NCBI RefSeq assembly: GCF_008704935.1
Contig: NZ_CP023692.1
Span: 1,984,001-2,048,000 of the forward strand
Source: Streptomyces vinaceus
Lineage (GTDB): Bacteria > Actinomycetota > Actinomycetes > Streptomycetales > Streptomycetaceae
Reading direction: 5' to 3'
DNA: 64,000 bases
Part shown: piece by piece, positions 16,797-26,220 of the stretch
Numbering within the stretch: position 1 is the first letter of the stretch
Layout of the letters: every line of letters starts with the position of its first letter
Notes under the pieces: generated by a model
Databases searched by the model: none
What the model saw: the letters and a program-made list of their open reading frames with translations, nothing else
Told to the model about the DNA's origin: nothing
Made by a program: the position numbers and the translations under genes

Positions 16797-18077
16797 ATGC
16801 ACGGCGAAGCCACCCCTCGTCCGCTCCGTTTCGGCGCCAACTACACCCCTTCCCGCGGCTGGTTCCACCACTGGCTCGACTTCGACCTCGACGAGGTCAG
16901 GGCCGACCTCGACTCCCTCGCCGCGCTCGGGCTGGACCACGTACGGGTCTTCCCGCTGTGGCCGGTGTTCCAGCCGAACCGGACGCTCATCCGGCCGCGC
17001 GCCGTCGAGCAGCTCGTCGCGCTCGCCGACGCGGCCGCCGAGCGCGGCCTCGACGTCAACGTGGACGGTCTGCAAGGGCACCTGTCGAGCTTCGACTTCC
17101 TGCCCGCGTGGACCGGGACCTGGCACCGGAGGAACATCTTCACCGACGCGGACGTCGTCGCCGCGCAGGAGGAGTACCTGCGCACGCTGGCCGCAGCCCT
17201 CGCCGACCGGCCCAACTTCCTCGGCATGACGGTGGGCAACGAGGTCAACCAGTTCTCCGACGGCCCGCATCCGGACCCGGACCGGATCACCGCGGAACAG
17301 GCCGGCCGCTGGCTGGAGCGGATGCTCGCCGCGTGCGAGAGGGGCGCGCCGGGCCGCTTCCACGTGCACGCCGAGTACGACGCCGCCTGGTACCGGGACG
17401 GCCATCCCTTCACCCCGGCCCAGGCGGCCCGGCTGGGCGCGGCCACGGCGGTGCACTCCTGGGTGTTCAACGGCACCGCCCAGCGCCACGGCCGTACCGG
17501 GACGGCCACCGAGCACCACGCCGCTTACCTGGTCGAGCTGTCGAAGGCCTGGGCGCGCGGTCCGGGCCGGCCGGTGTGGCTCCAGGAGGTCGGGGCGCCC
17601 GCGCCGCTGATCCCGGCGGAGCACGCGGCCGCGTTCACCGAGGCGACCGTGGCCAACGTGCTGGACTGCCCGGACCTGTGGGGCGTGACCTGGTGGTGCT
17701 CCCACGACGTGTCCCGGGAGCTCGCCGACTTCCCCGAGCTGGAGTACGGGCTCGGCCTGCTCACCAACGACCGCCTGGTCAAGCCCGCCGGCGCGGCCGT
17801 CGCCCGGATCGCCGCACGGTGGCGGGGCCGCGAGCACCGTCCCGCCGTACGGACCACCGCGCTGGCGGTGGACGTCGGCGGGGCGCAGGCGGCGCCCGGG
17901 CGTTCGGTGTGCGCCCCGGGCGGCGCCTTCTTCGAGGCCTGGGCCGCGCTGAGCGCCCGGGGGGTGCGCCCCGCCGTCGTCCTGGCGGAGCTCGCCGAGG
18001 ACCCCGCCCATCTGTCGGCGCGCGGCATCACGGAGGTGCTGCGCGTCCGCGAGGTCGTCCGACCGCCCGCACGCTGA
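16797..18077 (+). CDS. Intracellular GH5-family beta-mannosidase-like enzyme
   Basis: A 426-residue (beta/alpha)8 glycosidase of the GH5 type. The acid/base Glu149 lies in V-G-N-E-V-N and the likely nucleophile Glu264 in W-L-Q-E-V-G. There is no signal peptide, so it acts in the cytoplasm. Pairing with an exported GH85 enzyme resembles N-glycan loci of bifidobacteria and other actinobacteria. In those loci a GH5 subfamily 18 beta-mannosidase cuts Man-beta-1,4-GlcNAc, the disaccharide left after ENGase and alpha-mannosidases. I infer this subfamily and activity from context and motifs. The ATG has AGGA six bases upstream. The next gene begins 31 bases later. Confidence 0.75.
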   Translation: MHGEATPRPLRFGANYTPSRGWFHHWLDFDLDEVRADLDSLAALGLDHVRVFPLWPVFQPNRTLIRPRAVEQLVALADAAAERGLDVNVDGLQGHLSSFDFLPAWTGTWHRRNIFTDADVVAAQEEYLRTLAAALADRPNFLGMTVGNEVNQFSDGPHPDPDRITAEQAGRWLERMLAACERGAPGRFHVHAEYDAAWYRDGHPFTPAQAARLGAATAVHSWVFNGTAQRHGRTGTATEHHAAYLVELSKAWARGPGRPVWLQEVGAPAPLIPAEHAAAFTEATVANVLDCPDLWGVTWWCSHDVSRELADFPELEYGLGLLTNDRLVKPAGAAVARIAARWRGREHRPAVRTTALAVDVGGAQAAPGRSVCAPGGAFFEAWAALSARGVRPAVVLAELAEDPAHLSARGITEVLRVREVVRPPAR

Positions 18078-18108
18078 CCGCCCGTCCCCCGTCACCGAGG
18101 AGCCCCGC

Positions 18109-20262
18109 ATGTCCGAGACCGGCCACGGCGCCGACCCTCGTACCGCCCGCCCGTTACGCCCGGCGCGCACGACGCCGCCGACCCGCCGCCACGTCCTCGC
18201 CGCGGGTGCCGGAGCGGGAGCTGCGGCACTGCTCTGCGGGATCGCAGCCGCCACCGAGGCGCAGGCCGCGCCGGCGCCCGGCCCCACCCCCGACGCGGCA
18301 GCCGTCCCCGACCTGGCCCCCTACGCCTCGTACTGGTTCCCCGACTCCCTCCCCCAGGGCGCCCCCGGACCCGGCGTCACCTGGCGCTCCCTCAAGCAGT
18401 GGACCCCCGAGTCCGATCCGGACCTCGCGTACAACACGGCGACCGTGCCGCTGGCGCCGCGCTTCACCCCCGTACCCCCGAACGCGGGCGCCCGCGCCGG
18501 CCAGGCCCGGATCTCCTCGCTCGTCTCGTTCGGGCCCACCGCCCGGAACCCCTCGCAGGGCTCCGCGACCGCCGACCACTACGCCCTCACCCACTGGGCG
18601 TACCTCGACGAGCTGGTGTTCTGGGGCGGTTCCTCCGGCGAGGGCGTCGTCCTCGCCCCGAACGCGCCCGTCGTCGACGCCGCCCACCGCCACGGCGTCC
18701 CGGTGCTCGGCAACGTCTTCCTGCCGCCCGTCGTGTACGGCGGCGACCTGCGGTGGACCCGCGACCTCGTCCAGCAGGACCCCCTCGGCCGGTTCCCGAT
18801 CGCCGAGAAGCTGGTGCTGGTGGCGCGGACCTACGGGTTCGACGGCTGGTTCGTGAACGCCGAGACCGACGGCGGGGACAGCTCGCTCGCCGCGCGGATG
18901 CGGGCGTTCCTGCGCGCCCTGCGGGCGGCCGGCGCCCCGTACGGACTGCGGACCACCTGGTACGACGCCATGAACAGCACCGGCCGGGTCGGCTGGCAGG
19001 GCGCACTCAACGCGCTCAACCAGGAGTTCTTCGAGGACCGGGCGGGCCGCGTCTCGGACACGATGTTCGTCGACTTCCGCTGGACGCAGCAGTCCCTGGC
19101 CGCCTCCGGCGCGCTCGCCGACCGGCTGGGCCGTTCCCGCCACGAGCTGTGGGCGGCCCTCGACGTGGAGTCGGCCGGCTGGGACTCCGGCGTCCGCTGG
19201 GACGCGATCATCCCGCGCGACCGCGCCCACGTCGTCAGCTTCGGCTTCTACCGCCCCGAGTGGACGCGCAACCACCTCGCCGACCGCTCCCCCGGCGCCT
19301 TCCACCGCGCCGACGACCGGTTCTGGACGGGCGAGTCGCTCGACCCGGCCCACCCGGCCCCCGAGGGCACCTGGCGGGCGCCCGCCACCGCCGTCGCCGA
19401 CCGGTCCACCGTCACCGCGCTGCCCTTCGCCTGCGCCTTCAACACCGGACACGGGGAGCGCTGGTACGAGGACGGCGAGGTCATCTCCGACACCCCGTGG
19501 AACCACCTCGGGCTCCAGGACCGGCTCCCGGGCCGGCGCTGGGCCGTCGAGACCTCCGGAGCGCGCCCCTGCGTCACGCTGGACTTCGCGAGGGCCTGGC
19601 GCGGCGGCTCCAGCCTCCTCGTGTCGGGCTCCCTGACCGCTCCGGCCGTCGTCGGACTGCACTGCACGCGGCTGCCGCTGACCGCCTCCACGGTGCTGGA
19701 GCTGGTGCACACGACCGGGTCGGGCACGGTCACCGTCGAGGTGGGCGTGGCCACGCGCGAGCCCGCCGCCCCGGGCAGGCCCGTCCCGTACACCTGGTTC
19801 AAGGCCCGAGCGGTCTCCGGCCGGGGCGCCTGGCACACCTCCCGGACCGGCCTCGGGGCCCTGGCGGGCAGGACCGCGTACGGGATCGCCGTACGGATCA
19901 CCCCCGGCGGGAACGGAGCGGTGTCCTGGCGGCTCGGCGCCCTGTCGGTACGCGAGGACACCGCGCGGCGGCGCCCGGCGGCTCCGGACGCACTGACCGT
20001 CGACGCCTCGGCCCAGCAGGACGGCAGGGCCTCCGTACGGCTGTCCTGGCGCCGGGCAGCCGGTCCGGTCCGCCACCACGAGCTGTACCGCCTGCTGCCG
20101 GACGGCACCCGCCGCTTCCTCGGCGGCACCTGCGGCACGGCCCTGTACCTCCCGGCGGTGACCCGGTCCGGACAGGAGCCCGCGGCCGTCTTCGAGGTCC
20201 GGGCCGTGGACGAGCTGTACGCGACCTCCGCCCCGGCGGGCACCACGCTCCCCTGGAGCTGA
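18109..20262 (+). CDS. GH85 endo-beta-N-acetylglucosaminidase, Tat-exported
   Basis: A 717-residue enzyme that should cut the chitobiose core (GlcNAc-beta-1,4-GlcNAc) of N-glycans. A twin-arginine signal (T-R-R-H-V-L at 25-30, hydrophobic 31-48, A-Q-A) exports it folded. The GH85 domain covers about 70-400. It includes the catalytic Asn250-x-Glu252 pair in G-W-F-V-N-A-E, where Glu is the acid/base and Asn stabilises the oxazoline intermediate. Beta-rich accessory domains fill 410-717, the last resembling a fibronectin-type fold. Cotranscribed with the GH5 enzyme, it would free glycans outside for uptake and cytoplasmic breakdown. GAGG lies before the ATG. Confidence 0.9.
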   Translation: MSETGHGADPRTARPLRPARTTPPTRRHVLAAGAGAGAAALLCGIAAATEAQAAPAPGPTPDAAAVPDLAPYASYWFPDSLPQGAPGPGVTWRSLKQWTPESDPDLAYNTATVPLAPRFTPVPPNAGARAGQARISSLVSFGPTARNPSQGSATADHYALTHWAYLDELVFWGGSSGEGVVLAPNAPVVDAAHRHGVPVLGNVFLPPVVYGGDLRWTRDLVQQDPLGRFPIAEKLVLVARTYGFDGWFVNAETDGGDSSLAARMRAFLRALRAAGAPYGLRTTWYDAMNSTGRVGWQGALNALNQEFFEDRAGRVSDTMFVDFRWTQQSLAASGALADRLGRSRHELWAALDVESAGWDSGVRWDAIIPRDRAHVVSFGFYRPEWTRNHLADRSPGAFHRADDRFWTGESLDPAHPAPEGTWRAPATAVADRSTVTALPFACAFNTGHGERWYEDGEVISDTPWNHLGLQDRLPGRRWAVETSGARPCVTLDFARAWRGGSSLLVSGSLTAPAVVGLHCTRLPLTASTVLELVHTTGSGTVTVEVGVATREPAAPGRPVPYTWFKARAVSGRGAWHTSRTGLGALAGRTAYGIAVRITPGGNGAVSWRLGALSVREDTARRRPAAPDALTVDASAQQDGRASVRLSWRRAAGPVRHHELYRLLPDGTRRFLGGTCGTALYLPAVTRSGQEPAAVFEVRAVDELYATSAPAGTTLPWS

Positions 20263-20288
20263 CGACCGCCCCGCGGGTCGCGGCCGTC
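20261..20288. terminator. Weak hairpin between converging GH85 and gluK
   Basis: GACGACCGC (20261-20269) pairs with GCGGCCGTC (20280-20288) with one G-U pair and a 10-base loop. It overlaps both stop codons. It is the only hairpin I find between these convergent genes. Confidence 0.4.
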
Positions 20289-21699
20289 AGGCCGTGTGCG
20301 GATCGCTGCGCGGGACGGCCACCGTCACCCGCAGCCCGTGCGGCGGGTTCTTCTCGTAGGCGAGGGACCCGCCGCCCGCGGCGAGCAGCGCCCGGGAGAT
20401 CGACAGGCCGAGCCCGGAGCCCTTGACGTTCTGGTGGCGGCCGCTGCGCCAGAACCGGTCGCCGACGCGGAGCAGCTCCTCGTCGGTCAGCCCGGGCCCG
20501 CGGTCGGCGACGACGACGTGCACGAAGGGACCGGCCGCGCCGACCGACACCTCGACCTCCTCACCCTCGGGGGTGAACTTGAGGGCGTTGTCGATGACGG
20601 CGTCGAGCGCACTGGAGAGCGCGATCGGGTCGGCCCAGCCCGTCACGGCGGTCCGGCCCGTCTCCGTGAGGCGTACGCCCTTCTCCTCGGCGTACGGGCG
20701 CCAGGAGGCGACCCGTTCCGCGGTCAGCCCGCCGATGTCGGTGAGGCTGAGCTCGGCGGAGGTGTGCTCGGCCAGCGCCAGGTCCAGCAGGTCGTCCAGG
20801 ACTTGGGTCAGGCGCTTGCCCTCGGCCCGCACGGAAGCGATCTCCTCGTTGCCCTCGGGCAGTTCGAGGGCGAGCAGCTCGATCCGCAGGAGCAGCGCCG
20901 CGAGCGGGTTGCGCAGCTGGTGCGAGGCGTCGGCGACGAACGCCCGCTGCTGCTCCAGGACCTCTTCCACGTTGTCGGCCATCTCGTTGAACGAATGGGC
21001 CAGGCGTTGGAGTTCCGGGGGTCCGCCGGCCGCCGCGACCCGGGAGTTCATCCGTCCGGTCGCGATGCCGTGGGCGGCCGCGTCGAGGGTCCGCACGGGC
21101 TTGAGCACCCAGCGGGTGAGCACCAGGGCGGCTCCGAACGCCACGAGCATCGCGGCGGCGAGCCCGGCGATGATGATCAGCCAGCCGTCCAGGATGCGGG
21201 CCCGCATCTGGTCGGTGGGCGACTCGGTCACGACGACCGCGACCACGTCGCCGTCGAGGACGACCGGCGAGGCGACGAGCAGCTTGCCGTGCGTCTGCCA
21301 CGGCCACACCTGGGCGGGGTCGTGGCTGCGCCGCCCGGCGAGGGCCTCCTGGAAGGCGCGGCGGCCCTCGCCCGTCGCCGGTGCCTCCCACCAGCCGGGC
21401 GCGCGGGCCAGGGCGTTGTCGTCGCGCCGGTAGATGCCGACCCGGATCCCGTACAGCTCCTGGTATCGGGCCAGTTCCAGCTGGAGGGTCTCCAGGCGCT
21501 CGGTGGCGCCCGAGGAGTTGGAGCCCTCGGCGTCGATGACGAACTGGGCGAGGGCGGCGAAGCGGGCGCTGTCGTCGATCCGGTCGACGACCACCCGCTG
21601 CTGCTGCCCTGCGGCCAGGCTCACGGCGAGCGGGAAACCGAGGGCGAGCAGCACGCCCGCCATGAGGACGACGAGCAGGGGGAGCAGGCGGGCGCGCAC
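20287..21699 (-). CDS. gluK: Sensor histidine kinase GluK
   Basis: A 470-residue membrane kinase. It has an N-terminal segment (about 5-30), an external sensor region (31-165), a second membrane segment (170-195) and a HAMP domain. The HisKA box with the phospho-acceptor His260 (A-S-H-Q-L-R-N-P-L) and a HATPase with D-N-A-L-K-F-T-P and D-R-G-P-G follow. It begins 12 bases after gluR. In S. coelicolor the two-component pair beside gluABCD is GluR-GluK, reported to sense extracellular glutamate and control the importer. The same arrangement here supports the name. Start GTG 21699. Confidence 0.85.
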   Translation of the reverse strand: MRARLLPLLVVLMAGVLLALGFPLAVSLAAGQQQRVVVDRIDDSARFAALAQFVIDAEGSNSSGATERLETLQLELARYQELYGIRVGIYRRDDNALARAPGWWEAPATGEGRRAFQEALAGRRSHDPAQVWPWQTHGKLLVASPVVLDGDVVAVVVTESPTDQMRARILDGWLIIIAGLAAAMLVAFGAALVLTRWVLKPVRTLDAAAHGIATGRMNSRVAAAGGPPELQRLAHSFNEMADNVEEVLEQQRAFVADASHQLRNPLAALLLRIELLALELPEGNEEIASVRAEGKRLTQVLDDLLDLALAEHTSAELSLTDIGGLTAERVASWRPYAEEKGVRLTETGRTAVTGWADPIALSSALDAVIDNALKFTPEGEEVEVSVGAAGPFVHVVVADRGPGLTDEELLRVGDRFWRSGRHQNVKGSGLGLSISRALLAAGGGSLAYEKNPPHGLRVTVAVPRSDPHTA

Positions 21700-21711
21700 G
21701 GCGGGGCCCCG

Positions 21712-22416
21712 CTAGGGCGCGGCCGGGGTGACGAGCCGGTAGCCCACCCCGCGGACGGTCTCGATGAGCGCGGGCATGCGCAGCTTGGAACGCAGCGAGG
21801 CGACGTGGACCTCCAGGGTCCGCCCGGTCCCCTCCCAGCTGGTGCGCCACACCTCGCTGATGATCTGCTCGCGCCGGAAGACGACGCCGGGGCGCTGCGC
21901 GAGCAGGGCCAGCAGGTCGAACTCCTTGCGGGTGAGCGGTACGTCGACGCCGTCCACGCTGACGCGGCGGGTGGGCAGTTCGATGCGGACCGGGCCGAGC
22001 CGGACCACGTCGGGGGCGCCCGCCCCGGTGGCGGCGGCCTCCTCGGAGGCGCCGGTGCGCCGGGCGACGGCGTGGATGCGTGCGAGGAGTTCACCCGTGT
22101 CGTACGGCTTGACGACGTAGTCGTCGGCGCCCATGTTGAGGCCGTGGATGCGGGAGCGCACGTCGCCGCGCGCCGTCACCATGATCACGGGCGTCGCGGT
22201 GCGCTTGCGGATCTTGCCGCACACCTCGTAGCCGTCCTGGTCGGGCAGTCCGAGGTCCAAGAGGACGACGCCGAAGGGGGGAGCTCCCGCCGGCAGCAGG
22301 GCCTGCAGGGCCTCCTCGCCGCTCCGGGCGTGGGTGACCTGGAAGCCGTGCCGGGCGAGGATCGCGGACAGGGCGGCGGCGACGTGGTCGTCGTCCTCGA
22401 CGAGCAGCAGTCTCAC
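21712..22416 (-). CDS. gluR: OmpR-family response regulator GluR
   Basis: A 234-residue response regulator: receiver domain with phospho-acceptor Asp54 (L-L-D-L-G-L-P) and a winged-helix DNA-binding domain (about 130-232) with L-T-R-K-E-F-D-L-L. It is cotranscribed with gluK and divergent from gluA across a 280-base gap where it should bind. Start GTG 22416, with a purine-rich site (AAAGGGG) upstream. Confidence 0.87.
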   Translation of the reverse strand: MRLLLVEDDDHVAAALSAILARHGFQVTHARSGEEALQALLPAGAPPFGVVLLDLGLPDQDGYEVCGKIRKRTATPVIMVTARGDVRSRIHGLNMGADDYVVKPYDTGELLARIHAVARRTGASEEAAATGAGAPDVVRLGPVRIELPTRRVSVDGVDVPLTRKEFDLLALLAQRPGVVFRREQIISEVWRTSWEGTGRTLEVHVASLRSKLRMPALIETVRGVGYRLVTPAAP

Positions 22417-22696
22417 GGCGTCCCCCTTTCCTCTTTCCCGTTGTCGTGATCAGGGCCCGCGGTCAGGGCCACCCTGCATCCACGCCGATGAAGAGGCCCA
22501 CGTCAAGGGGGTTCCGCTCCGGCGCGTCTTCCGTTATGCACCCGGTACGGGCGGCGCCGCCCCGCAGCCGCGTCGCGCACGGAGCGTATCGGAGCGAGGC
22601 CGTTTCGTTATGCTCAATTCTCCCTCAGATGTGATGACGGTGTGCGCGCCACGTCACTACTGTCCTCCCAACCGAGGAGGACGGAGCAAGAAGCCG
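22417..22696. promoter_or_regulatory. gluR/gluA divergent control region
   Basis: This 280-base gap must hold both promoters and the GluR sites. CGTTATGC occurs twice in direct orientation at 22532-22539 and 22606-22613, 74 bases apart. No other exact repeat stands out. A GAGGAGGACGGAG stretch near 22673-22685 is the gluA ribosome site region. I cannot place -35/-10 boxes with confidence. Confidence 0.4.
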
Positions 22697-23482
22697 ATGA
22701 GCGGAGTATCAGTGACCAAGGACGCGCAGGACGCGGCCCCGGCCGCGGACGACCTGGTCGTACTGAGCAACGTCAACAAGCACTTCGGCGCGCTGCACGT
22801 GCTTCAGGACATCGATCTGAGCATTGCCCGCGGTGAGGTCGTCGTCGTGATCGGTCCCTCGGGATCGGGCAAGTCCACGCTGTGCCGGACCATCAACCGC
22901 CTGGAGACGATCGACTCGGGCACCATCACGGTCGACGGCAAGGAACTGCCGTCGGAGGGACGGGAACTGGCCCGGCTCCGTGCCGACGTGGGCATGGTGT
23001 TCCAGTCCTTCAACCTGTTCGCGCACAAGACCGTGCTGCAGAACGTGATGCTCGGTCAGCTCAAGGTCCGCAAGACGGACTCGGCGGCCGCGCTCGAGAA
23101 GGCCAAGTCCCTGCTGGACCGGGTGGGCGTCGGCTCGCAGGCCGACAAGTACCCGGCGCAGCTGTCCGGCGGCCAGCAGCAGCGCGTGGCGATCGCCCGC
23201 GCGCTGGCGATGGACCCGAAGGTGATGCTGTTCGACGAGCCGACCTCGGCGCTCGACCCGGAGATGATCAACGAGGTGCTGGAGGTCATGCAGCAGCTCG
23301 CCCGGGAGGGCATGACGATGGTGGTGGTCACGCACGAGATGGGCTTCGCCCGGTCCGCGGCCAACCGCGTCGTCTTCATGGCCGACGGAAAGATCGTCGA
23401 AGAGGCCGCACCCGAGCAGTTCTTCAGCAACCCGCGCAGTGACCGTGCGAAGGACTTCCTTTCGAAGATCCTGCACCACTGA
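22697..23482 (+). CDS. gluA: Glutamate ABC transporter ATPase GluA
   Basis: A 261-residue polar-amino-acid ABC ATPase. Walker A is G-P-S-G-S-G-K-S-T, the signature L-S-G-G-Q-Q-Q-R, Walker B V-M-L-F-D-E-P-T, and the switch His is in T-H-E-M-G. It drives glutamate import with GluB, GluC and GluD. The start is ambiguous. ATG 22697 has GGAG ten bases upstream. GTG 22712 has GGAG only five bases upstream and would shorten the protein by five residues. First gene of gluABCD. Confidence 0.93.
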   Translation: MSGVSVTKDAQDAAPAADDLVVLSNVNKHFGALHVLQDIDLSIARGEVVVVIGPSGSGKSTLCRTINRLETIDSGTITVDGKELPSEGRELARLRADVGMVFQSFNLFAHKTVLQNVMLGQLKVRKTDSAAALEKAKSLLDRVGVGSQADKYPAQLSGGQQQRVAIARALAMDPKVMLFDEPTSALDPEMINEVLEVMQQLAREGMTMVVVTHEMGFARSAANRVVFMADGKIVEEAAPEQFFSNPRSDRAKDFLSKILHH

Positions 23483-23569
23483 CGGTCCTGTCTGGTAGTG
23501 ATCCCCTGGCGGCTCGGAGCACGCGTGTCGCTCGTCGTCCAACAACGTCTCATCCGAGGGAAGTTCACC

Positions 23570-24424
23570 ATGAAGGTTTTCAAGGCCGGTGCGGCCGCAG
23601 CCGTTGCCGCAGTCCTCGCCCTGACGGCGACCGCCTGCGGCGGCAGCAGCGACAAGGCGAGCAGTGACGGCGGCGCGTCCGGTGGCGCCAAGAAGGACAA
23701 GATCGTCATCGGCATCAAGTTCGACCAGCCGGGTCTCGGCCTCAAGACCCCGGACGGCAAGTTCACCGGCTTCGACGTGGACGTGGCGACGTACGTCGCC
23801 AAGGAGCTCGGCTACCAGCCCGACCAGATCGAGTTCAAGCAGGCCGTCAGCGCCGAACGCGAGAACCTGATCGCCAACGGCGACGTCAAGCTGGTCGTCG
23901 CGACCTACACGATCAACGACAAGCGCAAGGCGAAGGTCGACTTCGCCGGCCCGTACTTCCTGGCCCACCAGGACCTGCTGGTCCGCGCCGACGACACCTC
24001 GATCACCAAGGCCGAGGACCTGAACAAGAAGAAGCTCTGCTCGGTCACCGGCTCCACCTCGGCGCAGAACGTCAAGACCAAGCTGGCCCCCGAGGCGGAC
24101 CTGCTGGAGCAGGGCGGCTACTCCGAGTGCCTGACCGGCCTGGAGAACAAGAAGCTCGACGCCCTGACCACGGACAACTCGATCCTGGCCGGCTACGCCG
24201 CGCAGGAGAAGAACAAGGGCAAGTTCAAGCTGGTCGGCCTGAAGCTGAGCGACGAGCCGTACGGCATCGGCCTGAAGAAGGGCGACAAGGACCTCCAGAC
24301 GAAGGTCAACGCCGCCCTCAAGAAGATGGTCGAGGACGGCTCCTGGCAGAAGGCGGTGGACGCCAACCTCGGCCCCGCCAACTACAAGGCCGAGCCTGCC
24401 CCGCAGATCACCGAAGGCAGCTGA
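23570..24424 (+). CDS. gluB: Glutamate-binding lipoprotein GluB
   Basis: A 284-residue family-3 solute-binding lipoprotein. The signal peptide ends at Cys23 (A-T-A-C-G-G), followed by a Ser/Gly/Lys-rich tether. The SBP_bac_3 domain shows G-F-D-V-D-V-A near 65 and the D-F-A-G-P-Y motif near 125. It captures glutamate outside the membrane. GAGGG lies before ATG 23570. The 87-base gap after gluA may allow separate regulation or mRNA processing so that the binding protein is made in excess, as is common for such operons. Confidence 0.93.
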   Translation: MKVFKAGAAAAVAAVLALTATACGGSSDKASSDGGASGGAKKDKIVIGIKFDQPGLGLKTPDGKFTGFDVDVATYVAKELGYQPDQIEFKQAVSAERENLIANGDVKLVVATYTINDKRKAKVDFAGPYFLAHQDLLVRADDTSITKAEDLNKKKLCSVTGSTSAQNVKTKLAPEADLLEQGGYSECLTGLENKKLDALTTDNSILAGYAAQEKNKGKFKLVGLKLSDEPYGIGLKKGDKDLQTKVNAALKKMVEDGSWQKAVDANLGPANYKAEPAPQITEGS

Positions 24425-24507
24425 TTCATCGGTGAGGGGTGCCGCCGCCCGCCTGCCACGGGCGGCGGCCCTCCTCACCGGCCATCCTGGGGAGAGCGCA
24501 GGGCAAC

Positions 24508-25182
24508 GTGTTCGACTTTCTTAATTCCGGGCAGTACGACGTGCTCGGGGCCTTCTGGGTGACGGTTCAGCTCACCCTCTACTCAGCAGTCGGATCCCTG
24601 ATCTGGGGCACCGTGCTGGCCGGGATGCGGGTCAGCCCGGTCCCGCTCATGCGGGCCTTCGGCACCGCGTATGTCGACATCGTGCGAAACACGCCACTGA
24701 CCGTCATCATCATCGGCTGCTCGCTGGGCCTGAATCAGACCCTCGGCATCTCACTCGGCGGCGGCACGTTCAAGGAGATCGGCTTCCGGCTGGCGGTCCT
24801 GGGCTTCATCGCCTACACGGGCACGTTCGTCTGCGAGGCGCTGCGCTCGGGGATCAACACGGTCCCCGTCGGCCAGGCCGAAGCCGCCCGCGCGCTGGGC
24901 CTGAGCTTCTTCCAGGTGCTCACCCTGATCGTGCTCCCCCAGGCCTTCAGGGCGGTCATCGCGCCGCTCACCAACGTGCTGATCGCCCTGACGAAGAACA
25001 CGACCGTGGCGGCGGCCATCGGCGTGGCCGAGGCAGCGCTGCTGATGAAGGAAATGATCGAGAACGAGCCGCAGGCGCTCTTCGCGGTCTTCGGCGTCTT
25101 CGCCCTCGGCTTCGTCCTGCTGACCCTGCCCACCGGCCTGCTCCTGGGCTGGGTGGCCAAGCGAGTGGCGGTGAAGCGATGA
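24508..25182 (+). CDS. gluC: Glutamate ABC transporter permease GluC
   Basis: A 224-residue HisM-type permease with about five membrane segments. The EAA loop is near 120-140 (E-A-A-R-A-L-G-L-S-F). I start at GTG 24508 (F-D-F-L-N next), where AGGG lies four bases upstream. The longer frame to 24439 adds a Pro/Arg-rich stretch unlike the family. Its ATGA end overlaps the gluD start by four bases, so translation is coupled. Confidence 0.92.
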   Translation: MFDFLNSGQYDVLGAFWVTVQLTLYSAVGSLIWGTVLAGMRVSPVPLMRAFGTAYVDIVRNTPLTVIIIGCSLGLNQTLGISLGGGTFKEIGFRLAVLGFIAYTGTFVCEALRSGINTVPVGQAEAARALGLSFFQVLTLIVLPQAFRAVIAPLTNVLIALTKNTTVAAAIGVAEAALLMKEMIENEPQALFAVFGVFALGFVLLTLPTGLLLGWVAKRVAVKR

Positions 25183-26072
25183 GCTCCGTGCTGTACGACA
25201 CCCCGGGCCCCAAGGCCAGGGTGCGCAACTGGATCTACACCGCGGCCTTCCTGGTCGTGTTCGGGCTGGCCATGTGGTGGGTCCTCGCCATCATGGCGGA
25301 GAACCACCAGCTCGACGCCGCCAAGTGGAGCCCGTTCGTCACCGACGGCGAGATCTGGACCACCTTCCTGCTGCCGGGTCTCGGCGAGACGCTGAAGGCC
25401 GGCCTCATCGCCATGGTCATCGCGCTGCCGCTGGGTGCGCTGCTCGGCATCGGCCGGCTCTCGGACCACCGGTGGGTACGGATACCGGTGGGCGCCTGGG
25501 TCGAGTTCTTCCGCGCCATTCCGGTGCTGATGCTGATGCTGTTCGGCTCCGCGCTGTACGTGCGCTACAGCGCCGTCAGTTCCGAACTGCGGCCGCTGTA
25601 CGCGGTGGTCACCGGCCTGGTCCTCTACAACTCGGCGGTCATCGCCGAGATCGTCGTGGCGGGCATCAAGTCGCTGCCGCGGGGCCAGACCGACGCGGCC
25701 AAGGCGATCGGCATGCGCAAGGGCCAGATCATGCAGCACGTCCTGATCCCGCAGGCCGTCACCGCCATGCTTCCCGCGCTGGTCAGCCAGCTCGTGGTGA
25801 TCCTCAAGGACACCGCGATCGGCGGTGCGGTGCTGGGGCTGGGCGAGCTGCTGTCGATGAACCGGCAGATCTCGGCGAACTACAGCAACACCATCGCAAC
25901 CCTCGTCGTGATCGCGCTGCTGTTCATCCTGGTGAACTTCGCCCTCACCAACACGGCCTCCTGGCTGGAGCGGCGGCTGCGGAAGTCGCAGAAGGGCACC
26001 GGCGCGGTCGTCGCCGGGGACGTGGCCGAGGTCGACGCGGGCGGCGCGGCGGGCGTGGGCCAGGCTCCCTGA
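25179..26072 (+). CDS. gluD: Glutamate ABC transporter permease GluD
   Basis: A 297-residue partner permease, longer than GluC. It has an extra N-terminal cytoplasmic stretch and membrane segment and a charged C-terminal tail (from about 265). The EAA loop reads D-A-A-K-A-I-G-M-R-K-G-Q. It pairs with GluC to form the channel energised by GluA. The operon ends at the hairpin at 26128-26160. Confidence 0.92.
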   Translation: MSSVLYDTPGPKARVRNWIYTAAFLVVFGLAMWWVLAIMAENHQLDAAKWSPFVTDGEIWTTFLLPGLGETLKAGLIAMVIALPLGALLGIGRLSDHRWVRIPVGAWVEFFRAIPVLMLMLFGSALYVRYSAVSSELRPLYAVVTGLVLYNSAVIAEIVVAGIKSLPRGQTDAAKAIGMRKGQIMQHVLIPQAVTAMLPALVSQLVVILKDTAIGGAVLGLGELLSMNRQISANYSNTIATLVVIALLFILVNFALTNTASWLERRLRKSQKGTGAVVAGDVAEVDAGGAAGVGQAP

Positions 26073-26127
26073 CGGGTCTTCCCCGGCTCGGGGCACTGAC
26101 GCCCGGTCAGTACACTTGCGTGACACC

Positions 26128-26160
26128 TGTGGTGCGGCGGAACTCATCCGCCGCACCACA
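26128..26160 (+). terminator. Terminator of gluABCD, 14-bp stem
   Basis: Arms 26128-26141 and 26147-26160 pair perfectly with a 5-base loop, 55 bases after the gluD stop. Outside it lie further inverted arms, GTGACACC (26120-26127) and GGTGTCAC (26178-26185), which could extend or compete with the hairpin. Confidence 0.8.
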
Positions 26161-26220
26161 CGGCGTTGGCGGGGCCGGGTGTCACTTGACGCAGGCACCT
26201 CCAGTGGGTTGCATTCGTTC

